Of a stretch of 64,000 nucleotides of DNA, positions 1 to 8,926 are shown piece by piece. The position numbers and the translations under genes were made by a program. Origin of the DNA: DATMNR01 sp963702765. Its GTDB lineage: Bacteria; Chloroflexota; Ktedonobacteria; Ktedonobacterales; Ktedonobacteraceae. Every line of letters starts with the position of its first letter. The stretch's first letter is position 1. The notes under the pieces were generated by a model. That model did not search any database. It was not told where the DNA came from and was given only the letters and a program-made list of their open reading frames with translations. The stretch covers positions 124,001-188,000 of the forward strand of contig CAVPEB010000019.1 of NCBI GenBank assembly GCA_963702765.1, read 5' to 3'.

Positions 1-361
1 CAAGCTCCACTATTTCACCGGGATTATCCAGTCGATACAAATCAAAGTGGTAGAGAGCAGGCCTTCTGTAGGATACAGCACCCGTTGGAATTCCAGGTTG
101 GGGTTGACCCAAATATTCCTTTAGTAGGGTAAATGTAGGGCTATTAATATTCTCAGTTATACCCAAACCCTGTGCCAGTCCTTGAGTAAATGTTGTCTTT
201 CCCGTTCCCAATTGACCATCGAGTAGGATGAGTTCTCCTCCCTGGAGTAGATCTCCTAAACGCATACCTAGCCGCTGTGTTTGGGCCGAACTGTGACTTA
301 TACAGTCGAGGGTTAGAGTCTTTTCTCTCTGAGAACGCTTTGCCAATAGAACACCCTTCAA
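1..361 (-). CDS. tsaE: TsaE, tRNA threonylcarbamoyladenosine biosynthesis ATPase (partial, C-terminus off the window)
   Basis: TsaE is the small P-loop ATPase that works with TsaB and TsaD in making the t6A base of ANN-decoding tRNAs in the cytoplasm. The reverse strand reads through a Walker A stretch (GQLGTGKTTF), then SPTFTLL and YHFDLYRLD, three hallmarks of the family. About 120 residues are visible; the gene runs off the left edge. I chose the TTG start at 361 because GGAAAG lies five bases upstream; another in-frame TTG lies a few codons inside. It is transcribed in the same direction as the zinc-ribbon and yraN genes to its right. Identification is firm; the exact start is not. Confidence 0.93.
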   Translation of the reverse strand, partial: MKGVLLAKRSQREKTLTLDCISHSSAQTQRLGMRLGDLLQGGELILLDGQLGTGKTTFTQGLAQGLGITENINSPTFTLLKEYLGQPQPGIPTGAVSYRRPALYHFDLYRLDNPGEIVEL

Positions 362-473
362 GCTGCTTTCCTATCCACTATCTCTACAACAGCTATACCA
401 CGTAAAAAGCTATTGATGTTCAATAACAATAGCTATGAGGCATCAATCATTGTAACACACTGTTATACGCCAA

Positions 474-944
474 TCAACGCAATTTTGTGCCGCAGCTTCG
501 ACAATATAGAGCATTGGGGCGTATTGTAGCACCACATACTGGACAAAGTAGAGTTTTCGATCCTGCGGTTGAAGGTTGGGGAGTTGAAGAAGTAGGCGTC
601 GAAACTGGTGGAGTATAATCTGGAGTCGATGACGGAGCAAATTGATTCGCCTGATAGACTTCGCTCTTAATCTCCTGCAACTGAGCCTCACGGTTCTGTG
701 CATCATGATCCAACTCTTGAATGCTAGCGCATAAGCGAGAGAGTTGCTGATCGGTCAGCTTTCCTTGCTGGTAAAGATTGATCGCGATTTGCCCAAGCTC
801 GTCGAGTAACTGCTGACGTTGTGCTAAAAGCTTATCAATTTCGGTTTGCTTACTGCGAACGCGCATTTGTTTCTGTGCTTCCCAACTCGTGCGGCTTACT
901 GCTGCGTTCACCATACTTTTTGCGGATTCTAAGAAGTCTGCCAT
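474..944 (-). CDS. Coiled-coil protein with C-terminal double-Cys zinc ribbon
   Basis: A 156-residue soluble protein with three parts. Residues 1-95 are charged and helical, likely coiled coil. Residues 100-125 are a Pro/Ser/Thr-rich linker. The last 25 residues hold a zinc ribbon (CPVCGATIRPNALYCRSCG). There is no signal peptide or membrane segment. GGGAGG lies about six bases before the ATG. The ribbon is of the type found at the ends of many uncharacterised bacterial proteins and suggests protein or nucleic acid binding, but the sequence gives no function. It lies between yraN and tsaE on the same strand. Confidence 0.8.
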   Translation of the reverse strand: MADFLESAKSMVNAAVSRTSWEAQKQMRVRSKQTEIDKLLAQRQQLLDELGQIAINLYQQGKLTDQQLSRLCASIQELDHDAQNREAQLQEIKSEVYQANQFAPSSTPDYTPPVSTPTSSTPQPSTAGSKTLLCPVCGATIRPNALYCRSCGTKLR

Positions 945-966
945 GTACTTCCTCCCATTCTTGTAT

Positions 967-1379
967 CTATATATCTATTTCTGTAACGGCATGCTTATAC
1001 ATTCGTATCTCTTCAAGTTTACCACTGCTACTGAACTGAACCGCTACTACATCAATCCTCCATGAACGATCAGAACACGCGTGAAGGTCAAGATAATATG
1101 TCGCAACCTCTATTAACTTTCGACGTTTGTGGATTGTCAGTGCATCTTCAGGTAAGCCAGATGCAACACCACGCCGAGCCTTGACTTCCACAAAGACTAA
1201 GTCTTGCTCTTCCTCAGCGAACATCGGTCAATCTCTCCTAAACGACATCGAAAATTTCGCTCCAGGATAGAGTATCCGTTGCTCATAAGTGCTTCGGCAG
1301 CGAGTCGTTCGCCCGTGCGGCCAAGCCCCTGGCGCGCTGTAGGTTTTGGTGAGCTTTTAACTGAAGCATCTTTCATCAA
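967..1379 (-). pseudogene. yraN: YraN/UPF0102 endonuclease-like protein, frameshifted
   Basis: YraN is a small conserved protein with a restriction-endonuclease-like fold, often found near DNA-processing genes. The N-terminal part (GRTGERLAAEALMSNGYSIL and RCRLGEID) and the C-terminal part (LVFVEVKARRG, then the helical end) are both well kept but lie in different frames. The break is just after GEID near 1224-1230, where GAC-CG-ATG looks one base short of GAC-CTG-ATG. The catalytic elements (E in GEID, then EVK) would be restored by one base. This is either a recent single-base deletion or a sequencing error. It lies upstream of the zinc-ribbon gene on the same strand. Confidence 0.82.
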
Positions 1380-1659
1380 AAGTTTACACTTTCATAAAGT
1401 AATACGTTCTATTTTAGGAGCGAGTTGTACAGGTTTTTGCTTTACCACTTATTAGAGCAAAACTAATGGCTGCATCTCGCAGGACTACATTGTGACAAGA
1501 ATATATCAGAGTCGACGGGATTACAAGAGGCTAGAATAACCACTCGACGCTCCGAGGGCATTCATGTTACAATGCTAACAACGAGATTACTCAAAACTCA
1601 AACACAAACACACATATTTTTGTCATTGTTTAACCTAAAAATAACTAGGGGGCGATAGA
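1380..1659. other. Divergent intergenic region between yraN and yebC
   Basis: About 280 bases between divergently transcribed genes. It must hold promoters for both, but I see no full consensus pair. A TACAAT hexamer at 1568-1573 is a possible -10 for yebC without a good -35. No hairpin or small gene stands out. Confidence 0.4.
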
Positions 1660-2424
1660 ATGTCAGGTCATTCTAAATGGGCACAAATACGCCGATCCAA
1701 AGGAGTTAACGACGCTCGAAGAGGTCAGTTATTTACACGTCTCGGGCGTGAAATTGTAGTTGCCGTGCGCGAAGGAGGCAGCGGGGATCCTAATGCAAAC
1801 TTTCGGCTGCGTATGGCAGTGCAAAGAGCAAGAGATGCCAATATGCCGTTGGATAATATCGACCGCACAATTAAGCGAGCGTTGGGAGGAGCAGAAGGCA
1901 ACGCTCTTGAGGAGATCACCTACGAGGGCTATGGCCCGGGAGGCACAGCTCTACTGGTGCAAGCTTTGACCGAGAATAGAAACCGTACCGTTGCTGAAGT
2001 GCGTAACGCCTTTAATCGTAACGGGGGGAACATGGGTGAAAACGGTTGCGTCGACTGGCTCTTCGAGGCAAAAGGAATTATTGAGGTCGAGTTGAAAGGC
2101 CATGATCCTGACGAACTCACACTAGAGGCGATAGATCTGGGTGCCGATGATGTTGATCCAATAGGTCCTGACGAAGAGGTACTCACGATCTATACAGATC
2201 CCTCAGATCTCGAAAAAATTCGTCAGACATTGGAATCAAAACAGTATAAAATAGTGAAATCTGAGAGTACATTGCTGCCTAAAACCAAAATTGAACTTTC
2301 TGATGAAAAGGTGGCACACCAGGTTATGCGACTGGTGGAGAAGTTTGAAGACCTGGACGATGTACAGAACGTGTATACAAATGCTGACTTCCCGGAGGAC
2401 TTTGCAGCTTCATACGAGGGTTAA
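1660..2424 (+). CDS. yebC: YebC/PmpR family protein (TACO1 family)
   Basis: A 254-residue full-length YebC family protein opening with the signature MSGHSKWAQIRR and containing the expected GYGPGGTALLV and GENGCVDWLF stretches. Family members were described as transcription regulators, and some act on translation at polyproline stretches; which role applies here cannot be read from sequence. AGGGGGC lies 7-8 bases before the ATG. ruvC starts four bases after its stop and ruvA follows, the classic yebC-ruvC-ruvA order, so the three probably share a transcript. Confidence 0.96.
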   Translation: MSGHSKWAQIRRSKGVNDARRGQLFTRLGREIVVAVREGGSGDPNANFRLRMAVQRARDANMPLDNIDRTIKRALGGAEGNALEEITYEGYGPGGTALLVQALTENRNRTVAEVRNAFNRNGGNMGENGCVDWLFEAKGIIEVELKGHDPDELTLEAIDLGADDVDPIGPDEEVLTIYTDPSDLEKIRQTLESKQYKIVKSESTLLPKTKIELSDEKVAHQVMRLVEKFEDLDDVQNVYTNADFPEDFAASYEG

Positions 2425-2427
2425 GAA

Positions 2428-2964
2428 ATGGGCGGTTTAACAAGCCCATCATCTCCTTCTCCTTCATCTCGCGTAGCACTTGGTATTGACCCTGGAACGG
2501 CCATTGTTGGTTATGCAGTTGTCGAAGCACAGGGTAGCGAGTTGAATATGATTGCATGCGATGTGATTACGACACCATCCACCATGTCCATGCCAGAACG
2601 TTTACAACACATCTATCAACGTTTAAACGAGATTATTACAACGTATCGTCCAAACAAATCTGCAATGGAAGAACTCTTCTTCGCAAAGAATGCTCGTACA
2701 GCCTTGACAGTTGGACAGGCACGAGGAGTGGCAATGTTGGCATTGGCAAATGGAGGACTTGCTGTTTCTGAATATACACCCAAGCAAGTCAAGCAGGCGG
2801 TAACAGGTTATGGTGGGGCCAATAAAGAGCAGGTAGGTGAGATGGTACGTATTCTACTACATCTCAAATCAATTCCGCGCCCGGATGATGCAGCAGATGC
2901 CGCGGCAGTGGCAATATGTCATCTAAATACAGCCTCGTTTCTCACACGCATTAACATCTACTAA
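2428..2964 (+). CDS. ruvC: RuvC Holliday junction endonuclease
   Basis: RuvC resolves Holliday junctions together with RuvAB during recombinational repair. The 178-residue protein has the RNase H-like fold with its acidic residues in place: D in GIDPGTAIVGYAVVE, E in MEELFF, and the C-terminal DD pair in RPDDAADAAAVAICH. The DNA-contacting helix YTPKQVKQAVTGYG is present. The ATG lies four bases after the yebC stop, and GAGG at the end of yebC serves as ribosome binding site, so the genes are probably translationally coupled. Length is normal. No ruvB is present in the window. Confidence 0.96.
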   Translation: MGGLTSPSSPSPSSRVALGIDPGTAIVGYAVVEAQGSELNMIACDVITTPSTMSMPERLQHIYQRLNEIITTYRPNKSAMEELFFAKNARTALTVGQARGVAMLALANGGLAVSEYTPKQVKQAVTGYGGANKEQVGEMVRILLHLKSIPRPDDAADAAAVAICHLNTASFLTRINIY

Positions 2965-3035
2965 TAAGCATGTGATATTGCAATAGACAACGTAATGTCT
3001 ATATTTCGTGATCCATTCAGCAAAGGAACATAACG

Positions 3036-3632
3036 ATGATTGCCAGTATACAGGGAATTCTAGATGCACGCCGGGCAGGCTATATTATTGTGCGCGTCGG
3101 GGGCTTTGGTATTCGTGTTTTCACACCAACTACGACATCGAGTCATTTGGGAGAAGTCGGCTCCGACGTATCTCTTTTTACGCATTTTTACGTGAGAGAA
3201 GATGGCATGGCTCTTTACGGATTCTCGAGTGAAGAGGATCGGGATGCCTTCGAGCAACTGATTGGTATTAGCGGAGTTGGTCCAAAATTAGCGCTGGCTT
3301 TGCTTTCTATGATGGACGCACAAACTTTTTATCAAGCTATTGCTAATGAAGATCAGCAACGCCTTGCATTGACGCCAGGGGTCGGTAAAAAGCTTGCAGC
3401 CAGGCTAGTTCTTGAACTAAAAGGAAAACTTCCATCGCTGAGTACACTTGGAAGCAATGGAGCCATCTCAGCCTCGGGTAGATTGCAATCCGAAGTTCTT
3501 GAAGCATTAATGGGTTTAGGATTTACTTCGGCAGAAGCACAGGCAGCACTAAGCAAGATTCCACAAGAGCAACCCATGACACTTGAAGAGCAGATCACAT
3601 TTGCGTTACGTTCATTTGCACGCGAATCTTAA
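3036..3632 (+). CDS. ruvA: RuvA Holliday junction branch migration protein
   Basis: RuvA binds four-way junctions as a tetramer and loads the RuvB motor. The 198-residue protein has all three domains: the OB fold at the N-terminus (MIASIQGIL to about residue 63), two helix-hairpin-helix motifs (GVGPKLALALLS and TPGVGKKLAARLVLELK), and the flexible C-terminal domain III (SEVLEALMGLGFTSAEAQAAL) that contacts RuvB. AAGGA lies upstream of the ATG. It is the last gene of the yebC-ruvC-ruvA group; a convergent GNAT gene follows. Confidence 0.96.
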   Translation: MIASIQGILDARRAGYIIVRVGGFGIRVFTPTTTSSHLGEVGSDVSLFTHFYVREDGMALYGFSSEEDRDAFEQLIGISGVGPKLALALLSMMDAQTFYQAIANEDQQRLALTPGVGKKLAARLVLELKGKLPSLSTLGSNGAISASGRLQSEVLEALMGLGFTSAEAQAALSKIPQEQPMTLEEQITFALRSFARES

Positions 3633-3719
3633 TTTCCTCCATGCATCAATTACATATATTGGTTCGTAATCTTTTGAGAAAGGTGGTTATCCAACTAGCT
3701 AAGACGCCCGCCATCACCT

Positions 3720-4650
3720 TCATCTTGTCAGCATACGTTCCGCTTCAATGTAGGTGGGACCAGCCTCGACGAATCCAAGCCTATGATACAGGTTTACAGC
3801 CGGAATACCGAGTGTAACATAGAGGATGACAGTTGGGTAGCCTGCCCCTTGAAGAGTTTGCATGGCTTTGACTGCTAACAATTGACCCAGTCCTACATGA
3901 CGGAACAGAGGAGCCACAATCATATGTCTGATACGTGGTTCATTCCGTTCTAAGATGCACCAGAATTGCTCCTGCGAGGTGAAAGCGATCAAGAGTGTGT
4001 TCAGTTACATAACAGTTATCAGCCAGGAAAGGACCAAATTGTCCATCCTGAATGGCACGGACCTCGTCACGCCAGGTTGCAAGATCTGGATGTAGATCAT
4101 CTGGACCGCCAGTGTAAGCACGCTGGAGTAAAGTACCTATCTGGTCGCTATCACCTTCCTTGATATGTCTGACATGCAAAGAGTTCGGCAATGATACCTG
4201 TGGCACCGAAATGTTGGTTGATGCTATCATACCAGTGCGACGACGTAGTTCCTGGAAACCTGCTGCTGCAAAAGAGGCAATATATGCTGCCGGGTAGGTC
4301 GCTTTGAGATGACGAACATCAAGCGCCGCCGCTCTGAGTAATGCCTCAGTTACTATTTGCGCTGCCACACTGCCACCTGCTTCGGGCAAAAGTACAAGTC
4401 CATCCACTTCGGCTGTATCCCCCTGTGCATAAAAACGCAATCGTCCAACTGGCTCATCGTCGCGCCAGAGCAGAAAACGTTGCGCTTGTTGTTGAGGAGT
4501 TTCTTCCTTATAGCGGATTATCTGTAAATCTTCACTTTCTAGTGGCATCTGATCAGCGCTACGTCGAGTAACAGAAACCCATATCGCTGCATCTTCTGGT
4601 CTGGCCTGTTTCCATTCTACCGTGCTGTGCATCGTATCAGGGTCGAACAT
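3720..4650 (-). pseudogene. Tandem GNAT acetyltransferase, frameshifted in the second domain
   Basis: The gene would encode about 310 residues with two GNAT folds, a layout seen in some acetyltransferases where one half is often inactive. The first half and the start of the second (HLAGAILVHL) are in one frame. The acetyl-CoA-binding part of the second (RIRHMIVAPLFRHVGLGQLL, then NLYHRLGFVEAGP) is in another. The switch is near 3945-3950 and corresponds to one extra base. The start at 4650 is favoured because GGAGGAGG lies 7-8 bases upstream; a longer reading begins at 4692. The substrate is unknown. The lesion could be real decay or a base error. Confidence 0.75.
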
Positions 4651-4830
4651 TGCTATGCCTCCTCCTTCAATCGAACTTGTTAATCTGACCAATCATGCAA
4701 GAGCTGTTGTTAAAGTATAGTTCGTGATCTAGCGCATTGTCCAGATCAATGTTCCAATCGCTTATAGATTGACAAAAATGTAAGCCTATGTCATGCTACG
4801 TGACGAGAAATTCATAGAAAAAGGTCTAGT

Positions 4831-5499
4831 ATGGAATTGCTTGTTGCTACATTGGCTCACATAGCATCAGGTAGTGAGGATGATGGTACAACTCGCCTGC
4901 GTCTTATCTCTGAAACTATCCAAAATGCGCCAGGGCTAGTGAATGCACGCTTTTATCGCAGTAAGGAACCTGAATTATACTACTTCATGCTCACAACCTG
5001 GGAAGATGAGGATTTTTGGTTCAAAGCTCAGGAAAGATATAATCCCAAAACCCTTTTAAGAGGGTCAACAACAGAGTTTCTTACGGCACAACCCGAACAA
5101 TGGTTGATGCGTTACGTATGGGGCTATAGCCGTCCTTCAGCTCAATCTGCGATTGCTGCCGCGCATATAGTAACCGTCAGACCAGAGCAGGTTGAACGAG
5201 TAGAACGAAACTGGATGGAAGGACTGCGCAGGCAGGTGAAACAACCAGCGCTAGCCTTTGCATTTCTAGCCAGGGGAAGCAATGAGGATAGTACTTTCAT
5301 GCATGACCAAACCACAGTAAATAACATAAAGTTTACTGATACTACAGCCAATACTTACAGTTCAAACTTTTTGAATGTGCTTAGCTGGCCAAACGAAACA
5401 CAACGCAAAGATTTTTATGCCGATCAGCATTATAAAGCAATGAGTGGTTTTCTTAGTAGCGTTGGTGTCGTACGAGTATTAGCCCTCGATCCGATATAA
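4831..5499 (+). CDS. Dimeric alpha/beta-barrel (antibiotic biosynthesis monooxygenase-like) protein
   Basis: A 222-residue soluble protein that reads as two related halves, each resembling the small ferredoxin-like ABM fold: an N-terminal strand, GLVNARFYRSKEPELYYFMLTTWEDEDFW, and in the second half NVLSWPNETQRKDFYADQHY. ABM proteins include quinol and small-molecule monooxygenases, heme-degrading enzymes and proteins of unknown role. No cofactor residue is recognisable. AAAGGT lies about six bases before the ATG. It is divergent from the GNAT gene. Function is not assigned. Confidence 0.65.
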   Translation: MELLVATLAHIASGSEDDGTTRLRLISETIQNAPGLVNARFYRSKEPELYYFMLTTWEDEDFWFKAQERYNPKTLLRGSTTEFLTAQPEQWLMRYVWGYSRPSAQSAIAAAHIVTVRPEQVERVERNWMEGLRRQVKQPALAFAFLARGSNEDSTFMHDQTTVNNIKFTDTTANTYSSNFLNVLSWPNETQRKDFYADQHYKAMSGFLSSVGVVRVLALDPI

Positions 5500-5524
5500 A
5501 ACCAATTAGGAGCGTTGATTGAAG

Positions 5525-5947
5525 TTAATCCGAGGAAGTCTCAGCTATTGGTCTTGCATAGTAGTCATTCAACTCATTCAGCAAGAAACTCTTATCTGCC
5601 CACATAGCACTCGTAAAGGTATGATACTCGCCATCACAAATTGGCGCTGAAATAGCACATTTGCGATGAGGAGCGAGCCTGAAACGAATAGTATTTCCGT
5701 TCACTTCAATCCACATATGACGGCGTGTAGAACTCGTGCCCCATTTGAACAGAAGCATAGAATCATACTCGTAAAAATTACCCCTGCCTTTAAGAGCATT
5801 CTTGTTGAGTGTTTTGAGCATTTCAGCAAGGCCACTTTCCTGAAGAACGCGCTTCGCATTCTCTCTTATAGCCTGACGTTGCGCCTCATCCACTTCTGTA
5901 CTCAAAATACTTTCCACATCCTTCTCATCCTGGTTCGTATCATTCAC
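5525..5947 (-). CDS. Hypothetical protein, 140 residues
   Basis: A soluble, mostly acidic protein with no signal peptide or membrane segment. The first 40 residues are helical and charged. The rest has alternating hydrophobic strands (FYEYDSMLLFKWGTS, MWIEVNGNTIRFRLAPHRKC), suggesting a small beta domain. I do not recognise the family. The ribosome binding site is weak. It is convergent with the ABM-like gene (26 bases between stops) and lies just downstream of the tnpB element on the same strand. Confidence 0.6.
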   Translation of the reverse strand: MNDTNQDEKDVESILSTEVDEAQRQAIRENAKRVLQESGLAEMLKTLNKNALKGRGNFYEYDSMLLFKWGTSSTRRHMWIEVNGNTIRFRLAPHRKCAISAPICDGEYHTFTSAMWADKSFLLNELNDYYARPIAETSSD

Positions 5948-6050
5948 CGCTTTCTATGATTGCAAAGCCCTGAACTTATATCTTCTGTGCGTGCTCTTCC
6001 AGAATATTATCCTCAAAACTCCCAAAAAGAGGACAGTGATGAGCATGACC

Positions 6051-6200
6051 TTGACTAAATCTCCCCGCTCTCAAGAAGTGGGGGTTCTTGTGCCAACCCC
6101 AACGCTTCTAGCCTGCCTCTGCAAGAGAGGGAGGCTAGCTCTTGTCGGTTCGGCTGCAGACTTTTCGGCCGACGCGCTCTGGCTCCGGGGATGCCGAAGC
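6051..6200 (-). ncRNA. Candidate omega RNA (reRNA) at the tnpB right end
   Basis: In characterised IS200/IS605 elements TnpB uses an RNA from the 3' end of its own gene and the right end, with the guide taken from flanking DNA. Here the tnpB 3' end holds two clear hairpins. One at 6108-6138 has stem CTAGCCT/AGGCTAG. One at 6063-6083 has a CCCC/GGGG stem. The guide would be the bases next to the right end, about 6031-6050 read on the reverse strand. The 5' limit of the RNA is a guess. Confidence 0.55.
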
Positions 6201-7656
6201 TTCGGGGCAAGGATAGCCCCTCTTTCGCACGTTGTTGCAAGGCCTCTACCACGGCCTTCAGGCGCGATTCCACACCTGCCCACTCGTCATGGGTGATAGA
6301 GGGAATGGTGTCTTGTGGGTTCAGATAGGCCAGCAGGCAGGCAGAGTACAGGTCACGCTGCACTGGCCCAATCCCGCACGGGCACGTATGCCAACGCTCA
6401 GACAAGGGCTTTTTCACGTAACGCTGGCAGTTGTGACAGTACTGCGACAGTTTGGTGTGATAGGTCGGAACTTCGGTCAGGGTGCCGCCAGTTTTTGCAA
6501 CTATGCGTCTCAAATGGGCTACAAACAACCCTGGGGCACGAAGTCCGACACTGCTGCCGTACTTTTTCTGCCAGCCTTTGAAGGAAGTTTTCTCGATCTG
6601 CATGTGATTGCCCAGCCGCACCAGGTCATTGACCAGTTGGCAGTGCAGGCTCTTGCGATGCGCCGCCAGCTTGCGTTCCTGGGTGGCATAGCAGCGACGT
6701 GTCGCTTGATAGCGGCGACTGTCGTACCAGTGGAGGCGGCCTTTGCCGTGCTGCTTGACGCGGCCCCGCTCATCGAAGTTGTGTGGGTTGTTGGCGCGGC
6801 GCTGCCGATCCATCTTGCGTTGCAATCTGCGTTTCCTGCCGATATCTGGGCGCAGTTCCTCACAGAACTCGGTCAGGTGTGCCTCCCCTGCACGCGACAC
6901 CACAGCGAGCGTCGAGGGACCAATATCGAGTCCAAGCGTGTCCTTGCCGGGCTGGTTCTTCGGTTTCTGGTTGGGCGTGCCCTCGACGATCAACTGCACG
7001 AAATACCGTTGGCCCTCGCCGTCTGCCCCTTGTGCCCGGGGGGATGACGCCTGGCGGCGTACCAATCGCGCATACTTCACGCGCTGGCCCAGTCCATAGG
7101 CGACCAGTGGATCGTTCCAATCAATCAAGGCGGGGATGTGATCCTCACCCCACAGGAGAGACCCTCGGTTGCCTACCTCTGCCCGTTGTAACACGAAACG
7201 CATGCCGGTATCGTTGCGCTTGCCCTCCACGCTCCCCATGCCTCGACCTTTGCTGCGAAAGCGTACCTGTTTGGCCTTCCCCAGGCACACGCGATTGACA
7301 GCGTGATATGCCCGGCTTGCCAGGGTTTGCGCCATGGTCGAGTCCACGTGATCAGCAATCCAGCTCCCGCGAGCTCTCTTGGCGTAGTCGTGCATGGCGT
7401 ATTCCGCAAAGCCGTACTGCCTGCGCAAGTGCGAGAAGGCGGCGTTGCGTTCCTGCTTCCGTGTGGGTGGGATGGAGCGTGCCCCTTGCCATGCAGGGTC
7501 AGAGCGCATGCGATTGAGCCGCTTCTTCGCTTCGCCAAGCAGCGCATTATAGAGGCAACGAGCGGCTTCCAGGTGAGCTTGCAGGCGCTTGGCCTGATCA
7601 GGCCGCACCGCCAGCGGCAGTTCAAGCACCCAGCATAGGCTCTTCTTGCGTGTCAT
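6055..7656 (-). CDS. tnpB: TnpB RNA-guided nuclease (OrfB, IS605 family)
   Basis: A 533-residue TnpB. The RuvC-like catalytic residues are all present: D244 in LGLDIGPSTLAVV, E355 in MQIEKTSFKGW and D435 in PVQRDLYSACLLAYL. The zinc finger between the last two is unusual: C407 and C410 (CHNC) pair with C425 and C427 (CPC), where CxxC is usual. About 95 residues follow D435, and their coding DNA overlaps the predicted omega RNA. The ATG at 7656 is preceded by GAGGAG at a good distance; a longer reading frame upstream lacks one. The DNA is richer in GC than its neighbours, consistent with transfer. TnpB cuts DNA and favours retention of the element. Confidence 0.9.
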   Translation of the reverse strand: MTRKKSLCWVLELPLAVRPDQAKRLQAHLEAARCLYNALLGEAKKRLNRMRSDPAWQGARSIPPTRKQERNAAFSHLRRQYGFAEYAMHDYAKRARGSWIADHVDSTMAQTLASRAYHAVNRVCLGKAKQVRFRSKGRGMGSVEGKRNDTGMRFVLQRAEVGNRGSLLWGEDHIPALIDWNDPLVAYGLGQRVKYARLVRRQASSPRAQGADGEGQRYFVQLIVEGTPNQKPKNQPGKDTLGLDIGPSTLAVVSRAGEAHLTEFCEELRPDIGRKRRLQRKMDRQRRANNPHNFDERGRVKQHGKGRLHWYDSRRYQATRRCYATQERKLAAHRKSLHCQLVNDLVRLGNHMQIEKTSFKGWQKKYGSSVGLRAPGLFVAHLRRIVAKTGGTLTEVPTYHTKLSQYCHNCQRYVKKPLSERWHTCPCGIGPVQRDLYSACLLAYLNPQDTIPSITHDEWAGVESRLKAVVEALQQRAKEGLSLPRSFGIPGARARRPKSLQPNRQELASLSCRGRLEALGLAQEPPLLESGEI

Positions 7657-7876
7657 CGCGCGTCTCCTCGTGGCATCAGAACATCTGTTCGGATGATAGC
7701 ACAGCGAAAATGGTCTGTCAACCCTCCTTTGAAGCAAGCATCTCTTCTGACCTCTGCTATTGCCGACTGGAAAAGACCGCTTGAAAACGGACATCTTCGT
7801 TGGATCTGGTCTCCCCTTCCTGCATGACATGCGCTGCCATCATCTATCTTCCTTGCACCAGAGGAGGAGGGGCCAT

Positions 7877-8926
7877 TCATCCCCACCATGAATGCGTGGG
7901 GCTTTCTGGCTCGATCACTGTAATCTGCGCGAGGGTCGGAGGAAGATGAGAAGAAGATGCTACGTAATGTGAGGGAACAAAGGGAGATCCTTCATGGCCA
8001 GCGAAAACACGCCGGGGTGGCATATGGTACACGTTGTCTGATGATTGCTTGGCATGATTCTTTGCTTCAGCAGCTAAATAGCTGACTTCCTGTATACTAT
8101 GAGGTTGCCAGATTTGATTATTGACCACACCTATCGAGAGCGAGACCAGGGGAAATTGATATGAGCGCCCTTTACGATCAACACCACTTATTGATCCTCT
8201 TCCGAGATCATCCGCACGATAAAGATGGGTGCTTTCTTCTTTATAATATTCACAAATATGGTTGCACAGAGTATGTGCCAATTCTGGTGTTGTGACTACA
8301 ACAAAATCATCTCCTCCAACATGCCCAACAAAATCATCAGGATTACCATATTTTTGCACAACTCGCTGGCATATTCGCCCCACAAGCCGAATCATATCGT
8401 TCCCAGTAAGGAAACCATAGGCATCATTGAAAGCCTTAAAATTGTCGAGATCAAGGTAGAGTAAGCTCCACGGATCTTTGCTGTTCAGCTTTTGTTTGAT
8501 TGCCAGTTCAACCTGGAAGCCACCTGGTAAGCCGATGAGAGGAGAGAGAAAGTTCTGCTGCACTCGACGAAGCTGAGCATGAACGCGAGCTATTAGCTCA
8601 TCAGTATGAAAAGGTTTGGTGATGTAGTCATCTGCGCCTTTTTCTAAGGCGCTCACTTTGTCCTTTGGCTCTCCAAGAGCACTGAGTACAACAATGGGGA
8701 TGTGTATAGTTTTGGGATATGTATGTAGGCGTCGAACTACCTCATAGCCATCAATCCCGGGCAACATCAAATCTAAGAGTATGAGATGTGGGGTTTCGCA
8801 AAGAGCAAATTGAACGGCATCTTCGCCGTTGAGGACAGTTACAACATTATAACCCTCAGACTGTAATGTTTCCTGCAATAATCTGGCGATTAATTGTTCG
8901 TCCTCAACAACCAAAATATCTGCCAT
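7877..8926 (-). CDS. Response regulator with GGDEF-type output domain, C-terminus altered by the tnpB element
   Basis: Residues 1-120 are a receiver domain: acidic pair in LVVEDEQ, phosphoacceptor D in HLILLDLMLPG, and K in YITKPF. Residues 150-310 are a diguanylate cyclase-like domain (WSLLYLDLDNFKAFND, then VGHVGGDDFVVV). The signature is GGDDF rather than GGDEF, a change that may still allow activity. The last residues (SPTHSWWG) are encoded by the left end of the mobile element, so the original tail is lost. AGGAG lies six bases before the ATG at 8926; the frame also opens at 8989. It probably relays a histidine kinase signal into c-di-GMP. No kinase lies next to it. Confidence 0.85.
   Translation of the reverse strand: MADILVVEDEQLIARLLQETLQSEGYNVVTVLNGEDAVQFALCETPHLILLDLMLPGIDGYEVVRRLHTYPKTIHIPIVVLSALGEPKDKVSALEKGADDYITKPFHTDELIARVHAQLRRVQQNFLSPLIGLPGGFQVELAIKQKLNSKDPWSLLYLDLDNFKAFNDAYGFLTGNDMIRLVGRICQRVVQKYGNPDDFVGHVGGDDFVVVTTPELAHTLCNHICEYYKEESTHLYRADDLGRGSISGVDRKGRSYQFPLVSLSIGVVNNQIWQPHSIQEVSYLAAEAKNHAKQSSDNVYHMPPRRVFAGHEGSPFVPSHYVASSSHLPPTLAQITVIEPESPTHSWWG

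Larger units (their letters stand above)
6051..7909 (-). mobile_element. IS200/IS605-type element carrying tnpB only
   Basis: The element holds one gene, tnpB, and no tnpA, so it would need a transposase supplied elsewhere. On the reverse strand its left end has a hairpin at 7889-7909 (CCCCAC and GTGGGG around a nine-base loop). Its right end has a hairpin at 6063-6083 just before a TCAA end at 6051-6054. Such subterminal hairpins are what single-strand transposases of this group recognise. Limits are approximate. It sits at the 3' end of the response regulator gene and has altered its C-terminus. Confidence 0.75.

Noticed and set aside
3940..3942. In-frame TGA in the GNAT gene as a second Sec codon
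   Set aside because: The sequence after it in that frame is not GNAT-like; the adjacent frame is, so this is a frameshift.
6232..7047. Long forward ORF antisense to tnpB
   Set aside because: It mirrors a GC-rich conserved gene on the other strand, has no ribosome binding site and no recognisable domain.
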